NCBI GenBank assembly: GCA_016702705.1
Contig: JADJDM010000008.1
Location: 1-64,000, forward strand
Direction: 5' to 3'
Length of the DNA: 64,000 nucleotides
Source of the DNA: Bacteroidota bacterium
Lineage (GTDB): Bacteria > Bacteroidota > Bacteroidia > B-17B0 > Aurantibacillaceae
Shown here: one piece after another, positions 1-10,578 of the stretch
How positions within the stretch are numbered: the first letter of the stretch is position 1
Layout of the letters: each line of letters opens with the position of its first letter
Notes under the pieces: generated by a model
Seen by the model: the letters and a program-made list of their open reading frames with translations, nothing else
Database searches by the model: none
What the model was told of the DNA's origin: nothing
Translations under genes and position numbers: made by a program

Positions 1-135
1 AGAAGTTTTTATATAAATAAAATTATTTTAAGAGATGATACTATACTTGAAAAAGTAATGAATTTATTTCCGAACCATAAAGGGATAGAAATAGAAATAG
101 ATAACGAATATTTTAAAACGACAAGATTAAACTAA
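1..135 (+). CDS. C-terminal end of an unidentified protein (partial)
   Basis: The first 135 bases form an open frame that ends in TAA and encodes about 44 residues ending in KTTRLN. The start lies left of the window. The stop is 6 nt before the next start codon, so the two genes are probably co-transcribed. No motif is visible and I do not recognise the family. Confidence 0.45.
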   Translation, partial: RSFYINKIILRDDTILEKVMNLFPNHKGIEIEIDNEYFKTTRLN

Positions 136-141
136 TATAAT

Positions 142-1199
142 ATGGCTTTAATAAATGTAATATCTGTGCCAACTGCTAACGGCATTAAAACAATAGAAAT
201 TCATAACGATGATTTGACTAAATTAGGCTGGAGCTTTGATATTTTAGTAATATCAGCTTTTCATGAGAAATATAAACCTCGTCCTAATACTGTTATAAAG
301 GCTTTAGAAGATAATTACGGCTTAATAGTGCAAGAATACTCAAATAACCCTTTAATAGATTTAAGATCCTCATTGAATTGTTGGATTTCTAGCGAGATAG
401 AAAATAAAAACTTTAATCATATTTTATGTGTTGAAGGAATAAAAACGGACATTGAAGAAAATGGTTCGAGTGATAGTGCATTATCTAATTTATTTGGAAC
501 TATATCATTATTGCAGTACAAAAAAATCAAAACGTCGTCAATTGCCATGCCACTGCTTGGTAGTGGATTCCAGGGCAATTCTATTGAATCAATATTACCT
601 GTATTAATCGAAAAAGCAATAGACTCATTGAATAGTAATCAAGATTAAATACAATTTATTTTGTGGAAATAGATAGCTCCAAAGCAAAGTTAATTGATGA
701 CACAATAAATTCGTTATTAAAGCGTGGAGAGGAAAAACTAGAATTAGGTTTTGAAGATCCAATTTTGTCAGATTTGTTGAATCAGATAATTGTAAAACTT
801 TTACAGATTAAAAAAATCAATAAAATATGAACATCAAAAAACAATAAATGATTTTATAGATAAAGTAAACAATAAACATTGCGTTTTTTTGAATTAGGGA
901 TCTAACCAGGAAAGACATTAGAATTGTTTTTGCCCGAAATCTCAAATCTTAAAAGTAAAACATATATTCCATTACATAGCCATATTACTGAATTAAAAAC
1001 GAAAAAATTGCAGATTGGATGATAAAATTATCTACATACTTTAAGAGTGTTCCCGAATTTTGTTGCTCATGAGAATGAATCTCACGATATCCCTGAACAT
1101 ATGGAAAAAACAGATATGATTGTTTTTTCTCATGCTTTAAATCGCTTTCTAGATTTCTATATTTCTTTTGAGAAAAACAAAACAATTAGCCAAATTTAA
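142..1199 (+). pseudogene. Macro-like domain plus DUF4145/HEPN-like protein, frameshifted
   Basis: The first open part (142-648, 168 aa) resembles the macro-like N-terminal domain of a family found in defence islands: a strand around ILVISAFHEKY, then a conserved loop MPLLGSGFQG near residues 135-145. After the stop at 648 the expected next strand (TIYFVEIDSSKAK) continues in another frame from about 645 to 830. At least two further frame changes lead to a C-terminal part (about 1040-1199) with LRVFPNFVAHEN, the R-to-H motif of DUF4145/HEPN domains. HEPN domains are often RNases or dimerisation modules. The join is inferred from domain order. As sequenced it cannot make one protein, and three or more indels are needed. 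A short minus-strand coding-like fragment (1186-1266) overlaps its end. The stretch 1200-1395 holds nothing else I can support. Confidence 0.5.
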
Positions 1200-1395
1200 T
1201 TTTGGTATTGTCCCATAACTTCCAAATCAATTCTTCAATTACTTCCTGCTCAACTTCATTAAATCGTAATTTTTAACTTAAAAAAACCGAATTAAATTAT
1301 CGACCTCTAGGTCAATTAAAAAGATTCATTACATTTTATTGTAGTAAAACTTTTGTGTCCGTTCTAATTCTCCAATTCAAACTTTCCACTGCACT

Positions 1396-1831
1396 CTAAA
1401 TATGCAAATTTTTTTTTGGCACATGTACATCAATGATTTTCCCATCTTCAAAAACAAGTGCAACCCTAATTTTTTAGTAAGATTTCAGGCACGGATGTTT
1501 CTGACTCAATAAAATCATCCTCACCCATATCTTCATCAGATAGAGTCATAAAAATGAACTCTAACATTTCAGCACCAGGATTAAAGTCTAAGGAAACGCC
1601 TTTCTTGTAATTAGAATGAAAGAATGGCGTATTAATTCTCATAAATTGTGAATCTAGCCAATGTAAAAATTTCCAATGATTATGAAAGCCACTAAATCTC
1701 TTATTATGATGTAACAGAATATTCATGTTCTTAGTATCTCTATTCATAACAGCCATAATAAATTGAAACCTTACTATATCGTTTAAATATTTTTGATCTT
1801 CTGTTTGCTTATTGAATACTAGTTTTACCAT
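1396..1831 (-). CDS. Hypothetical protein (about 145 aa, one frameshift)
   Basis: The frame opened by the ATG at 1831 runs to 1466. One base more in the A6 run near 1470 would extend it through KIRVALVFEDGKIIDVHV to a stop at 1396-1398. The protein is acidic near residues 95-115 (DEDMGEDDFIESE) and has no signal peptide or membrane segment. The family is unknown. It is transcribed alone, away from the helicase remnant, from a promoter with the island's 7-5-7 dyad (1869-1887), so it probably belongs to the same regulon as the 7.4-11.7 kb genes. Confidence 0.5.
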
Positions 1832-1851
1832 ACTTCTTTTAGTTTAGAATA

Positions 1852-1887
1852 CAAAGAAACAAGATTGTTATGCAGTGGAAGTGCATT
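1852..1887 (-). promoter_or_regulatory. WYL-type operator dyad plus -7 box
   Basis: The dyad TATGCAG-TGGAA-GTGCATT occupies 1869-1887 (read on the plus strand). On the minus strand a -7-like box TTTCTTTG lies at 1852-1859, its centre 22.5 bp from the dyad centre. This is the spacing seen at seven other island promoters. The start codon it serves is at 1831. Confidence 0.55.
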
Positions 1888-1932
1888 GGTGAATTAATAA
1901 ATAATTGCTATATTTATTTTAAAATTGCCAAA

Positions 1933-3255
1933 ATGAATATTCTTAATTATCTACACTTCAATAACCCAACCTCAGAGCAAGAGAAAGCCTTATTAGGCAT
2001 GCAAGAATTCGTGAATGACGATTATGATTTCTTGATTCTTTCTGGAGCTGCTGGGACTGGCAAAACATCCATTACTTCGGCTTTAATTGGCTATCTTAAC
2101 GAAAAAGACAAAACATATAAAATTGCTGCGCCTACAGGTCGAGCAGCAAGGATTATAGGTAGAAAATCTAATACTTTAACATCTACAATTCATGCTTTAA
2201 TCTATAATGTTAATGTTGAAGATAAAACCGGAAAAGTTTTTTACACATTAAAAACAAGTAGTTCTTCTATCCCTACTATCTATATTATAGATGAAGCTTC
2301 AATGGTCTCTGAGAAAAAAGATAATTCTAATGAACTTTTTCACGTTAATAAAAGGAATGGTGTATGATCTTATAGAATATATAATGTCTGAAAACACTGA
2401 AAACAAGATAATATTTATTGGGGATCATTATCAATTACCACCAATTAATGAACTTGAATCTGTTGCTTTGAGTAAATTGTTTCTGGAAAACACTTTTAAT
2501 CTTAAGGGCTCTGAACATTATTTAACCGAAGTAAAAAGACAAGAAGACGGGAGCTATATTTTAGAAAACGCAACGAATATTAGAAAAGCTATTGATGAGG
2601 GAAAATTGAATCATGAAATAACTGGAAAAAAGAGTAATAGCATTTGGAATGCAGCTGATAATTACGTGAAGGAGGCTAATAATAATGGCTTTGAAAACCA
2701 AGTCACTATTGGTGTTTCACACAAGGCTAATAAATATTTCAATGATATAGTCAGGGAAAAATGTTTGGTAAGTTGAGGAGATTCTAGAACCTGGTGATTT
2801 ACTTATGGTAACCCAAAACTGGTCTAGAAATGGAGTTAATTTATACAATGGTGATCATGTTCAACTGATTTCAGTTGATTGGAACTTGCAAGAAACAGTT
2901 GCTGGACTTAATTTTGTAGCAGTTAAGATAAAAACAATCTTGGGAAGTGAGGCGCAAGAAATTGAGGATTATGCTCTTGTTGAGAGTATCGTTAACCTTG
3001 GAGGTAATATTGACCCTAAAATTTATAATGAACTCAGAATGCAACGCTATGCGAAAAACTAAAGTTCAGAAAGAAAAAGTAAGTGACGATAGATATTTGG
3101 GGCTTTGCGTTTGATTTATGGGCACGCAATTACTTGTAATAAAGCGCAAGGAGGCGAATGGAAGAAGGTGATTCATTAATACTTTAGGAATACCTTCTTT
3201 AAAATGGCAGTATACAGCTGTTACTAGGGGGATTGATGAAATTGAGAAGTTTTAA
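1933..3255 (+). pseudogene. RecD/Pif1-like DNA helicase, broken by several frameshifts
   Basis: From the ATG at 1933 the reading shows a superfamily 1B helicase. Walker A is SGAAGTGKTS (near 2041-2070), motif Ic is APTGRAA, and Walker B is IIDEASMV near 2285. The frame changes near 2330, and the next part carries the motif III-like FIGDHYQLPP. Another change near 2775 leads to an OB-like middle part. After a stop at 3060-3062 the conserved C-terminal motifs YGHAITCNKAQGGEW and YTAVTRG appear in shifted frames, ending at 3255. These are the UvrD_C_2 motifs of RecD2-type helicases. At least three indels are present, so no full-length product is possible as sequenced. Whether they are mutations or base-calling errors cannot be decided here. 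Confidence 0.7.
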
Positions 3256-3260
3256 TATTA

Positions 3261-4273
3261 CTATGGGACCATATCGCAAAATTTAAATCCCTCGCCATTT
3301 TTATAGCCATTTCGAACTCTTTTTCTTAAATCATTAATGATTAGTTCTCCAGAACTTAGCCCTTGAGGTTGAAAATTGTCATTTTTAAATTGCAATTTAT
3401 TGTCTTTTGTTGCAATATATTTTTCATGCTCTTTATTAAATCTATTTTCTTTATTTATTTCCAAAAACCCCTTACTTCCTGAACCTCCAAATCCACATCC
3501 TGAATATAATTGGTAATTGTTAGCGTAAATTCGCCTATCATGAATTGAATTATCACCTTTTTTTATGTTAACTAAACCCAATGTCAATTTTTTAGTTGTA
3601 CACTGATTAATAAATCTACTAAATTCTTTAAGCGTTTCATTATGCTTCAACTGGTAAAGTTCTCCATCTAGATCATAATCATTATAAAAATTTGTAAAAA
3701 TTATAACTTCTACAATTTCGGAACTATTCGAATTAAAAAAAGCTTTTAAAGTCATCTCTAAGAGTTCTCTTTTTTTGTTTTCAAATAGATAATAATCAAC
3801 AATTAATAAAGTATTAAAATTTATCCGCAAATTGCTAATGTCTTTCGAGGGTTTTTCGAATTTCGCTCCTTTTGTTAAATCATAATCGAAACTTTGGTTT
3901 AACCTTTTAGTATCTACTATTATTTGATTAATTCCAATATACTCATATCCTTTGGCGTGCCATATGGATTGATTTACTTCGGTTACTAGAAAACCCATTT
4001 GAGAATAAATGTTTTTATTAGGAACCATCTCCGAATCATATGTTATTTTGGCGCATTTCTCACTTAATATCTCAAGAAATATATCATTATCTAATTCCTT
4101 AAAAGAATTAATATGACTCGAATAATGGATAGTAAATTTATTTTTTCAACATTATCCAAAAACGATTTCAAAAAACGATCAACTCTTTCCTCCTCACTAA
4201 ATGGTTCGATTTTACCACCAAGCTTTTCCAGTGCTGATTCATAAAAATTCTTCTCCAATTTTATATTTAGCAT
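3261..4273 (-). CDS. Partner protein of the DUF3696-type ATPase, HDR motif (one frameshift)
   Basis: The ATG at 4273 overlaps the ATPase stop codon. The first 50 residues run to about 4130. A one-base shift then joins them to the frame ending at 3261, giving roughly 337 residues. The C-terminal half has IHDRRIYANN followed by GCGFGGSGSKG. This is reminiscent of the HxDR/HDR segment with a following glycine-rich turn in PLD-like and related effector proteins, but only one such motif is seen, so catalysis is unproven. Translational coupling to an ATPase suggests a two-gene ATPase-effector defence pair at the end of the xseA-xseB-ATPase operon. The family is not recognised. Confidence 0.5.
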
Positions 4274-6093
4274 TAATTTAAAGTTTTAAGTTTAAGTAAT
4301 TCAAATTTCCAAGAAATTGCTTCATCGAAAAATCCTGATCCAAAATCATTAGTTAAAGAACCGTTTGAATTTATATTAATTTCATAGGGAATAATATTTC
4401 CCTTAGTATCGGAAAGTGTTGTTTGACTAGGAAAATAATAAAGATTAACATCTTCTGTTTTAAAATCACCCTTAGCAACCAGATATTGTAACTTCCGTAC
4501 AAAATATTCACTATGGGTTTCTATTATAAAATTTATGTGATAATTCTGTTTGCAATAAACAATAATATCTGCCGATTTTGATTGAAGAGCTGGGTGCAAA
4601 TTTGCTTCAGGCTCCTCTATCATAATTGTTGATGGTTTAAATTTACTCAAGAATTCATTTTCATTCCCATAATATTTTCTTTGTAAGTCGTCTTCTTGTT
4701 TATTTATTTGGTTCTGAATTGCAAATAAAACCGGCATAATCATTGAAATACCATGTCCTACATCTACCAGTGCGGTTTCTTTTTCTCCGAATTTAAGGGT
4801 AATACTTGCGGATGATCCACTATCTTGGGTTTTAATTATTATATCATCTGCAATTTGTAGTGTAGCCAAAGCGTATCTTAGAAATGCAGTTTGTTTTTTT
4901 TAGATTGTTTTTGCTTGTGCCTCTTAATAGATTTATAGTTGACTTGGTGAAAAAAGTCATCTTTGATACTAATATTTAAGGATCTATCAATTTTCATTCT
5001 ATTTATGGGGACGTATGAAAATGAAACAATTTCATCTTGTAAACATTTAGTCCTTTATAAACTTCTTTAAAAAAGTACTTCAGGAATAATTCTAATTTAT
5101 TTGTTTTGTAAGATGAGTAAAGTATAGAACCAGAATTAAAAGATAACTCCTCTTCATCAAATTCAGTGCTATTTGAATCAAGTTTTCCGCTGGCCAAATT
5201 ATTGTTCTTTAAATCTTCTTCATCCAATTCCCATATTTGTTTGATCATTTTTTGACCATTAATAAAGTATTTTAGATTAGCCTGATAGTATTTCAAACTT
5301 TCTTCTTTAACAAAAGGTCTTTCAATCGTACAATTTTCAAAATGTGTAACATTTTCAAAATTACAATCAGGAAGCCCGTTCATATCTAATAAAACGCTTG
5401 CTATTTGCTCAATGCATTCTGTTTCTTTTAACCACAACCAGTGGTTAATATCTTTACCTTCACTGGCCGCCAGTGATAAGAGTCTATCTTTGTGTAATTT
5501 TACTTCAAGAAATCGGTTATTAATTTCATCAATAGAAAATTCTTTGTCATGCAGTGATTTTATTCTTTCAAGCAATAAGCCTTCATCAGAGATAAAGTTT
5601 GATCCATCATCTTCAAGAAAATCACAGTCTGTCATCTCCGAATTTTGAATTAGGTCTTTAAATGACACTTTGAATGATTTTGATTTTTTAAAGTCAATAT
5701 CAAGAATTGGTGTTTTTTTTGTTTCCTCAAGTGAATAGTGAATCTTTACCTTTGTCAGTATTCCGGTAGTTATGTTTGTATTACTAGAAGAAAATACTAA
5801 TTCTAAAAGATGGTATCTATTAAACAGTAAAATAGGCAATTTAAAAGTTATTGGATTTTCTAAATCATTGAGGCAGTTTTCAAAATCGCCTAGTTTAATG
5901 TCACTTAAGTTTGTTTCTAAGTTAAAATCAAGGCTACTTTTAAAATTATGTTTTAATAATAATAAGGCCTTTATGAGAGAGCTTTTTCCAGAGCTATTTG
6001 TACCAATAAGTATTGTTAATGGGTTTATTTTAAATTTTGCCAAATCTCGAATACTTTAAAATTACTTACTCCGAAGGTGGATATGTATTGCAT
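4273..6093 (-). CDS. AAA/ABC-type ATPase with DUF3696-like C-terminus (three frameshifts)
   Basis: Four segments in order make one ATPase of about 605 residues. The start is ATG 6093 (MQYISTFGVSNFKVF). A shift near 6045 leads into the Walker A loop GTNSSGKSS. A second shift near 5025 restores SFSYVPINR, and a third near 4885 restores FLRYALATLQ. The C-terminal part has the signature-like VDVGHGISM, Walker B with the SMC/OLD-style IMIEEPEANLHP, the H-loop IIETHSEYF, and the DUF3696-type ending DFGSGFFDEA. Such overcoming-lysogenisation-like ATPases are common sensors or motors in phage defence. The start lies 10 nt after the xseB stop, and the stop overlaps the partner gene, so it is one operon. 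The frameshifts may be sequencing errors because all motifs are preserved. Confidence 0.7.
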
Positions 6094-6103
6094 TTTGTTT
6101 AAT

Positions 6104-6338
6104 TTATTTTAGTTGATATATGTTATTTATCAGGTATGTTTTTAACCTCCATTTGCTTAATAATAATATTTTCACCTCAGTCTCGGTAGATCTTAATTTT
6201 CCTTGACAAAAAGCAATTAATTCTGATGCACGTTTTACTCGTTCAGCTAATACATCAACTGAAACAGATTCGTTTTCTATCTCACTTGCAATTTTTTAAT
6301 TCAGCATACGCTGTTTCATAACTCAGATTCGGTTCCAT
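6104..6338 (-). CDS. xseB: Exonuclease VII small subunit (one frameshift)
   Basis: Starting at ATG 6338 the sequence reads MEPNLSYETAYAELK. After one missing A in an A6 run near 6298 it continues IASEIENESVSVDVLAERV and KRASELIAFCQGKLRSTE. This is the hallmark helical hairpin of XseB, at about 78 residues and so the usual size. XseB binds XseA and is needed for degradation of single-stranded DNA. The start overlaps the end of xseA by 23 nt, as usual for the pair. Its location inside the island and upstream of an ATPase is atypical, and the main chromosomal copy may be elsewhere. Confidence 0.7.
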
Positions 6339-7446
6339 CTTTTTTGGTTTTGGTTATTAATTTGGTAGTAAGATTGTAATCTTGCATGGAAATAGATATT
6401 TCTTCCCCAATAGTTAAGTCTTCTCCACTTTTCAAAATTCTACTTTTTCTACTCACTATTGCAAATCCCTTCTTTAATATATTCTTCGGACTCATTATTC
6501 TTACCAACGATTCATAATGTCCTAGGTAACCCCTTTGGTTCACAAGATATTTATTTGAATAACTCTTAAAATTAAGAATCACATTATTTAATTCTGATTG
6601 TTTATTGGCTGTAATTATTCTTGGTTTTGATTGTAATTGATTTAATAATGATACCAAGTTAGTCTTTCTATTGTATAGTATAGTTTTTGTTTTATTTATA
6701 ACCGATTGGTTCGCTAAATTAACAAAACTTGAAAATCTGTTTTAGCACCACCGCCCTTACAATTACAACACAATCATAAGGTATTTTAGAATTAAATATA
6801 TCAACGAGGCGACCAACTAATTCGTTTTCTACTCCTGCTCCTTGAACTGAAGAATGGTAAACATTAATTGCAAAGGTATACTTAAAATTATTTGAATGTA
6901 GCGTGTGAACAAAATCCGTAAAACCTTCTGAATTCTGAGAACCAATAACCGCAATTGATTGAAGTACCTTATTTAACCCTAAAACTTTATTCCTTGTTTT
7001 GTATTCATCACCAACCTTACGAATGGCATCAGGATTTTCATTAACAAGACGGAGTAAAGTTTCTCTTCTTTGCCTTTCCAAATTACCTAAAGTATAATTT
7101 GCGTCAATGTCTAATAACACTAACTTAAAACCATAGGTGCCTTTAAATTCTACTCTAACATTAACTAGCACCTGTAAGCCATTACCAAATAACTGGCCTG
7201 TTTCTTTTTCAATGCTTTAATAGTTCTGGAGCCATCTCTCCATGACACACCTGATACTTTAGCGATTTGCTCTGTTGCGACATCGGATTTTTCAATAAAA
7301 TCAAAATAATGTCTGTCATCATTGGGATAAAATTTATGCCCCTCAATTTCCGCTATAATCCAATATGTAGAATTGAATGCACCTTTAATAACGTCTTCAA
7401 CTTGCCTTGTTAAGTCAGATAGTTTTATGTGTGTTCTTATTTCCAA
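6316..7446 (-). pseudogene. xseA: Exonuclease VII large subunit with frameshifts and an internal deletion
   Basis: The N-terminal OB-fold is clear from ATG 7446 (IKLSDLTRQVEDVI, STYWIIAEIEGHKF). It continues after a shift near 7170 (LVNVRVEFKGTYGFKL) into the catalytic domain with IAVIGSQNSEGFTDF. After another shift near 6755 the GGGAKTDF strand is reached. Directly behind it the coding jumps to the coiled-coil part (NQSVINKTKTIL) and the C-terminal SPKNILKKGFAIVS. The segment that normally follows GGG.TD, including the GIGH motif and the KTPTKVA helix, is absent, so several tens of catalytic residues are missing. The joined length is about 375 residues. The deletion makes real inactivation likely even if the single-base shifts are errors. 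It is first in an xseA-xseB-ATPase-partner operon behind a dyad promoter. Confidence 0.65.
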
Positions 7447-7465
7447 TTATCTAAAATTAAGTCAA

Positions 7466-7501
7466 CAAATATCTAAGTCAATTATGCAGCCTAACTGCAC
7501 A
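7466..7501 (-). promoter_or_regulatory. WYL-type operator and promoter of the xseA operon
   Basis: The dyad TATGCAG-CCTAA-CTGCACA is at 7483-7501. On the minus strand the -7-like box GATATTTG lies at 7466-7473, with its centre 22.5 bp from the dyad centre. The xseA start codon is at 7446, about 15 nt after the expected transcription start. Confidence 0.65.
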
Positions 7502-7551
7502 CTAAGATATTCATCTTTTGTTATTATCCAAAACAATAAACCATATTTAAC

Positions 7552-7587
7552 TATGCAGTTCTACTGCATAATTGCAAAATACTTTTG
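7552..7587 (+). promoter_or_regulatory. WYL-type operator and promoter of the TPR gene
   Basis: TATGCAG-TTCTA-CTGCATA at 7552-7570 is a perfect 7-bp inverted repeat with a 5-bp spacer. The perfect -7 box TACTTTTG follows at 7580-7587, 22.5 bp centre to centre. The repeat therefore sits over the -33 region, which fits repression. It is the best copy of this element in the window. Confidence 0.75.
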
Positions 7588-7606
7588 CCATACAAATATG
7601 ATAATT

Positions 7607-9780
7607 ATGGCAAGTAAAATACAATTCGTTTTAGTTATAATGTTAATCACTTTTAAGTGTTTAAGTATAAATGTTCCGAAAATGAAAATATCTAAGCGAT
7701 ACCACAATTGTAGTGAAGCAAAAGGTTTCGGAACTTGTCCACATGATTATAAAAAGGATTATAATGAATCAATTAAGAGTTTACGCACCGGTCAGTTAAA
7801 CAAAGCACTAACATTAATTAATACTTGTTTGAAAAAGGCAGAAGAACAAGGGGTAGACATGAATAAATTATACTACTTAAAAGCACAAATACTTGCTGCT
7901 AAAGATAATTATAAGGGCGCATTAGAGGAAATTGGTAAAGCTACAGCAGAATCGAACGCGCTATATTATTACAATAAAGCTGTTTATGCGTGCAAAGATG
8001 GCTCTTACAGTGAGGCAATTAATGATTTTAAAAATCATTTGGAGAATAAAAATACGTTGAAAAGCGAATGTTATTTAGGAATCGGCTATAGTTACTTTAA
8101 GCTAGGGAAATTGGACGAAGCTTTTCTTGCATATGAACAAAGTGTATTAATAAAAGACAATCTTAGTTCACGACTTGGAATGATACAAGTTTTATTTGCA
8201 CAAGATTTACGTATAAATGCAATAGAATTATTGCATAAAACAGTAAAGAAATTCCCAAAGAATTCTGAAATAAAGGCTTATTTAGCGAATTGTTTATTGA
8301 ATGAGGGTAATACTAAGAAGGCATCTAAACTTGTAAGAAATTTTAATAAAAAACAAACTTACACTAATTTAGTTTGTTTGGGGAATTTAAATTTTAAACA
8401 ACAAAATTATAAAGTTTCTGAAGGCAAATACAAAATTGGAGTATCAAAAAAGCCAAATATATCAATTCCAAAAATTGGCTTGTTAAATGATTATTTCGCC
8501 GAAAACAAATTTAAACAATTCACTATTCTAAAAGGGCAATTGAAAGAAATAGATAGTTTAAATCCAATTTTATTGGAATTATTTGGACTGAGCAGTTACG
8601 AAAATGGAAATTATGGAGAAGCGATAAACTATTTTAGAAGGGCGGACTCAACAAAGGGTGGATATCGACTATCTTATGATGCGCTTTTAAGTGTTGCAAA
8701 CATATTTCTTAAATATCATTCAACTAAGGAAGCTACTATATTATTCGAAAGAGCTATCATTAGAAGTGATGATAACGCATATGCGCATGCTGGTCTTGGT
8801 TTTTGTATCGCATCTAATCCTAATTTTATTTTTAGCAAAACACTATATACAAAAGCAAATGAGCATTTCAAAAAAGCTTTAGAAAAGGAGCCTAATAATC
8901 CTATTTTCCTTTCTTATTTAGGGATTACAGAATATTTAATGGATAATTATAAAAAGTCTGAAATGTATCTTGAAAAAGCTATAGCTATTCAAAATAATGA
9001 TCCAACCATATATAATTCATTAGCAATGACATATTCTAAACTGAATAAATTTAATGAAGCAAAAGAAGCTATGAAAAAAGCAAGATTGCTTGATCCAATA
9101 AACAATAAATATTACATTAATTCGGGCATTATTGAAACTGAGCATATTGAATACGAAATAAGCATCGACACTACCCATTCAACAATTGAAGAACTTAATA
9201 GAATAAATAATTATTATGATTTAGCAATAAAATATGGTGCTGACTCTAACATAACAAGAATCAATAGAGGTACGCTTATTTTAAAGCAAATAAAAGCGAT
9301 AGTGCCATTCTTTTCTATAATCAGGTAAATCATGCTGACTCACTTTTAATAGCTGGCAGAGAGAATAATAAAGGAGTTGTTAATGCTATTAATTTCAATT
9401 CCAATGTTGCCTCAATTGATTTTAATAGAGCGAAGGCCTTGGATAAAGAAAATGAATACCCTTTTATAGAATATAATCAAGAGTTACTTGCAGATTCGGG
9501 AAATAAATATTTACTAAAAAGTAAAAACAAATATATATCCCTTGTTTATTATTATTTACCAATGACAGATTATACATTGAAATTACATAATAATTTGAAT
9601 GTGCCAGAAAACCCACAATATGCAAACCCACCTAATGAATTAATAGATGCAATACATTTGCGTTTCGATTGCAATAGTCATTATTCATACCAATTAATAG
9701 TGGTAGGGACTAAAAAAAACCCAAACGTATCGCGTAATCCATTTTCACATTGTAGTTCAAAACCCATGAGTAAGAAATGA
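7607..9780 (+). CDS. Secreted TPR-repeat protein (one frameshift)
   Basis: I chose ATG 7607 because the promoter places the transcript start near 7594. The protein begins with a hydrophobic signal-like segment (IQFVLVIMLITF). It is followed by about ten degenerate tetratricopeptide repeats, for example YLKAQILAAKDNYKGALEEI and YLGIGYSYFKLGKLDEAFLA. The frame closes at 9328. A single missing base near 9290 (KQNKSDSA) continues it through a further 150 or so residues to 9780 with no recognisable domain (NPPNELIDAIHLRF). Total length is about 724 residues. TPR arrays mediate protein-protein contacts; the partner is unknown. It forms a single-gene unit divergent from the xseA operon, and both share the same operator type. 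Confidence 0.65.
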
Positions 9781-9809
9781 ATTAAATAGTAATTAATATA
9801 CAAAACACC

Positions 9810-9845
9810 TATGCAGATACATTGCATAATTGAAAAATATATTTG
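9810..9845 (+). promoter_or_regulatory. WYL-type operator and promoter upstream of the 110-aa gene
   Basis: TATGCAG-ATACA-TTGCATA at 9810-9828 is followed by the perfect -7 box TATATTTG at 9838-9845, again 22.5 bp centre to centre. The expected transcript start near 9851 selects ATG 9866 rather than the in-frame ATG at 9830 as the real start of the next gene. Confidence 0.7.
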
Positions 9846-9865
9846 CTGAACAAAAAATTGTAACA

Positions 9866-10195
9866 ATGAATAAAAAAAGACAAACTGAGTACGAAAAGAA
9901 AGAACAACTTTTAAAGATTCAAAAAAGACTAGAAGAAATTTATCATTACGGAACTCCATTTGTTTACAAAAATTTAGAGGAAGCGTTAGTTGCAATGGAA
10001 AGAGAAAATTACTTACGAGAATTATTAAAAGATAAAGTTGAAGAGCCAGGTTTATCATATAGAGATATGAGATTGCAAAAAGTAAAGTGGAATAGGCATT
10101 TTATTTGGAAGAATATTTCACCCTATAAAAGCATGGGTTATACTTCAACCTATTTATTAAATTACATTATTAATCTAACAATAAACTATAATTAA
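9866..10195 (+). CDS. Hypothetical charged protein (109 aa)
   Basis: A small, strongly charged protein. The N-terminal 40 residues (KKRQTEYEKKEQLLKIQKRL) look like a coiled coil. A second helix (LEEALVAMERENYLRELLKD) follows, and then a basic aromatic stretch. There is no signal peptide and I recognise no family. The upstream in-frame ATG at 9830 is rejected because it lies before the predicted transcript start. It ends 4 nt before the DUF3127 gene, so the two form one operon under the dyad promoter. Confidence 0.6.
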   Translation: MNKKRQTEYEKKEQLLKIQKRLEEIYHYGTPFVYKNLEEALVAMERENYLRELLKDKVEEPGLSYRDMRLQKVKWNRHFIWKNISPYKSMGYTSTYLLNYIINLTINYN

Positions 10196-10199
10196 ACAT

Positions 10200-10578
10200 A
10201 TGAATATACAAGGAAAAATAGTTCAAGTACTCCCAATGCAATCTGGTGAGGGAAAGAAGGGACAATGGAAAAGACAACAAATAATAGTAGAAATTCTGGG
10301 GCCTTACCCCAAAACCATTTGTGTCTCAATTTGGGGGGCACTCATAAATGAATCTATTTTGATTCCAGGTAATAATATGGATATATCTATTGATATCGAA
10401 AGCAAGGAATTTAATGGGAAATGGTATACTGATATTAAGGCTTGGAAGATTGAATTAGTTAAAGAGAATATTGCTCCAACTCCAGTTAATATAGCTAGTT
10501 TAAAAAGAAAGTGAAAGTCAGGTGAATGATATCTTCATAGATCCTTTTCAAGAGGACATCGATAAACTGCCATTCTAG
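10200..10578 (+). CDS. DUF3127 OB-fold protein (one frameshift at the end)
   Basis: The sequence matches the DUF3127 pattern widespread in Bacteroidota: MNIQGKIVQVLPMQSGEGKKG, IIVEILGPYPKTICVSIWG, then DIESKEFNGKWYTDIKAWKI. The family is small and OB-fold-like, thought to bind single-stranded nucleic acid or act as an SSB-like accessory factor. The frame stops at 10514. A one-base shift in the A-rich stretch near 10503 gives the acidic ending NDIFIDPFQEDIDKLPF up to a TAG at 10576-10578, typical of the family's acidic tail. The stop codons of this gene and the convergent WYL gene share a CTAG palindrome. Confidence 0.75.
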
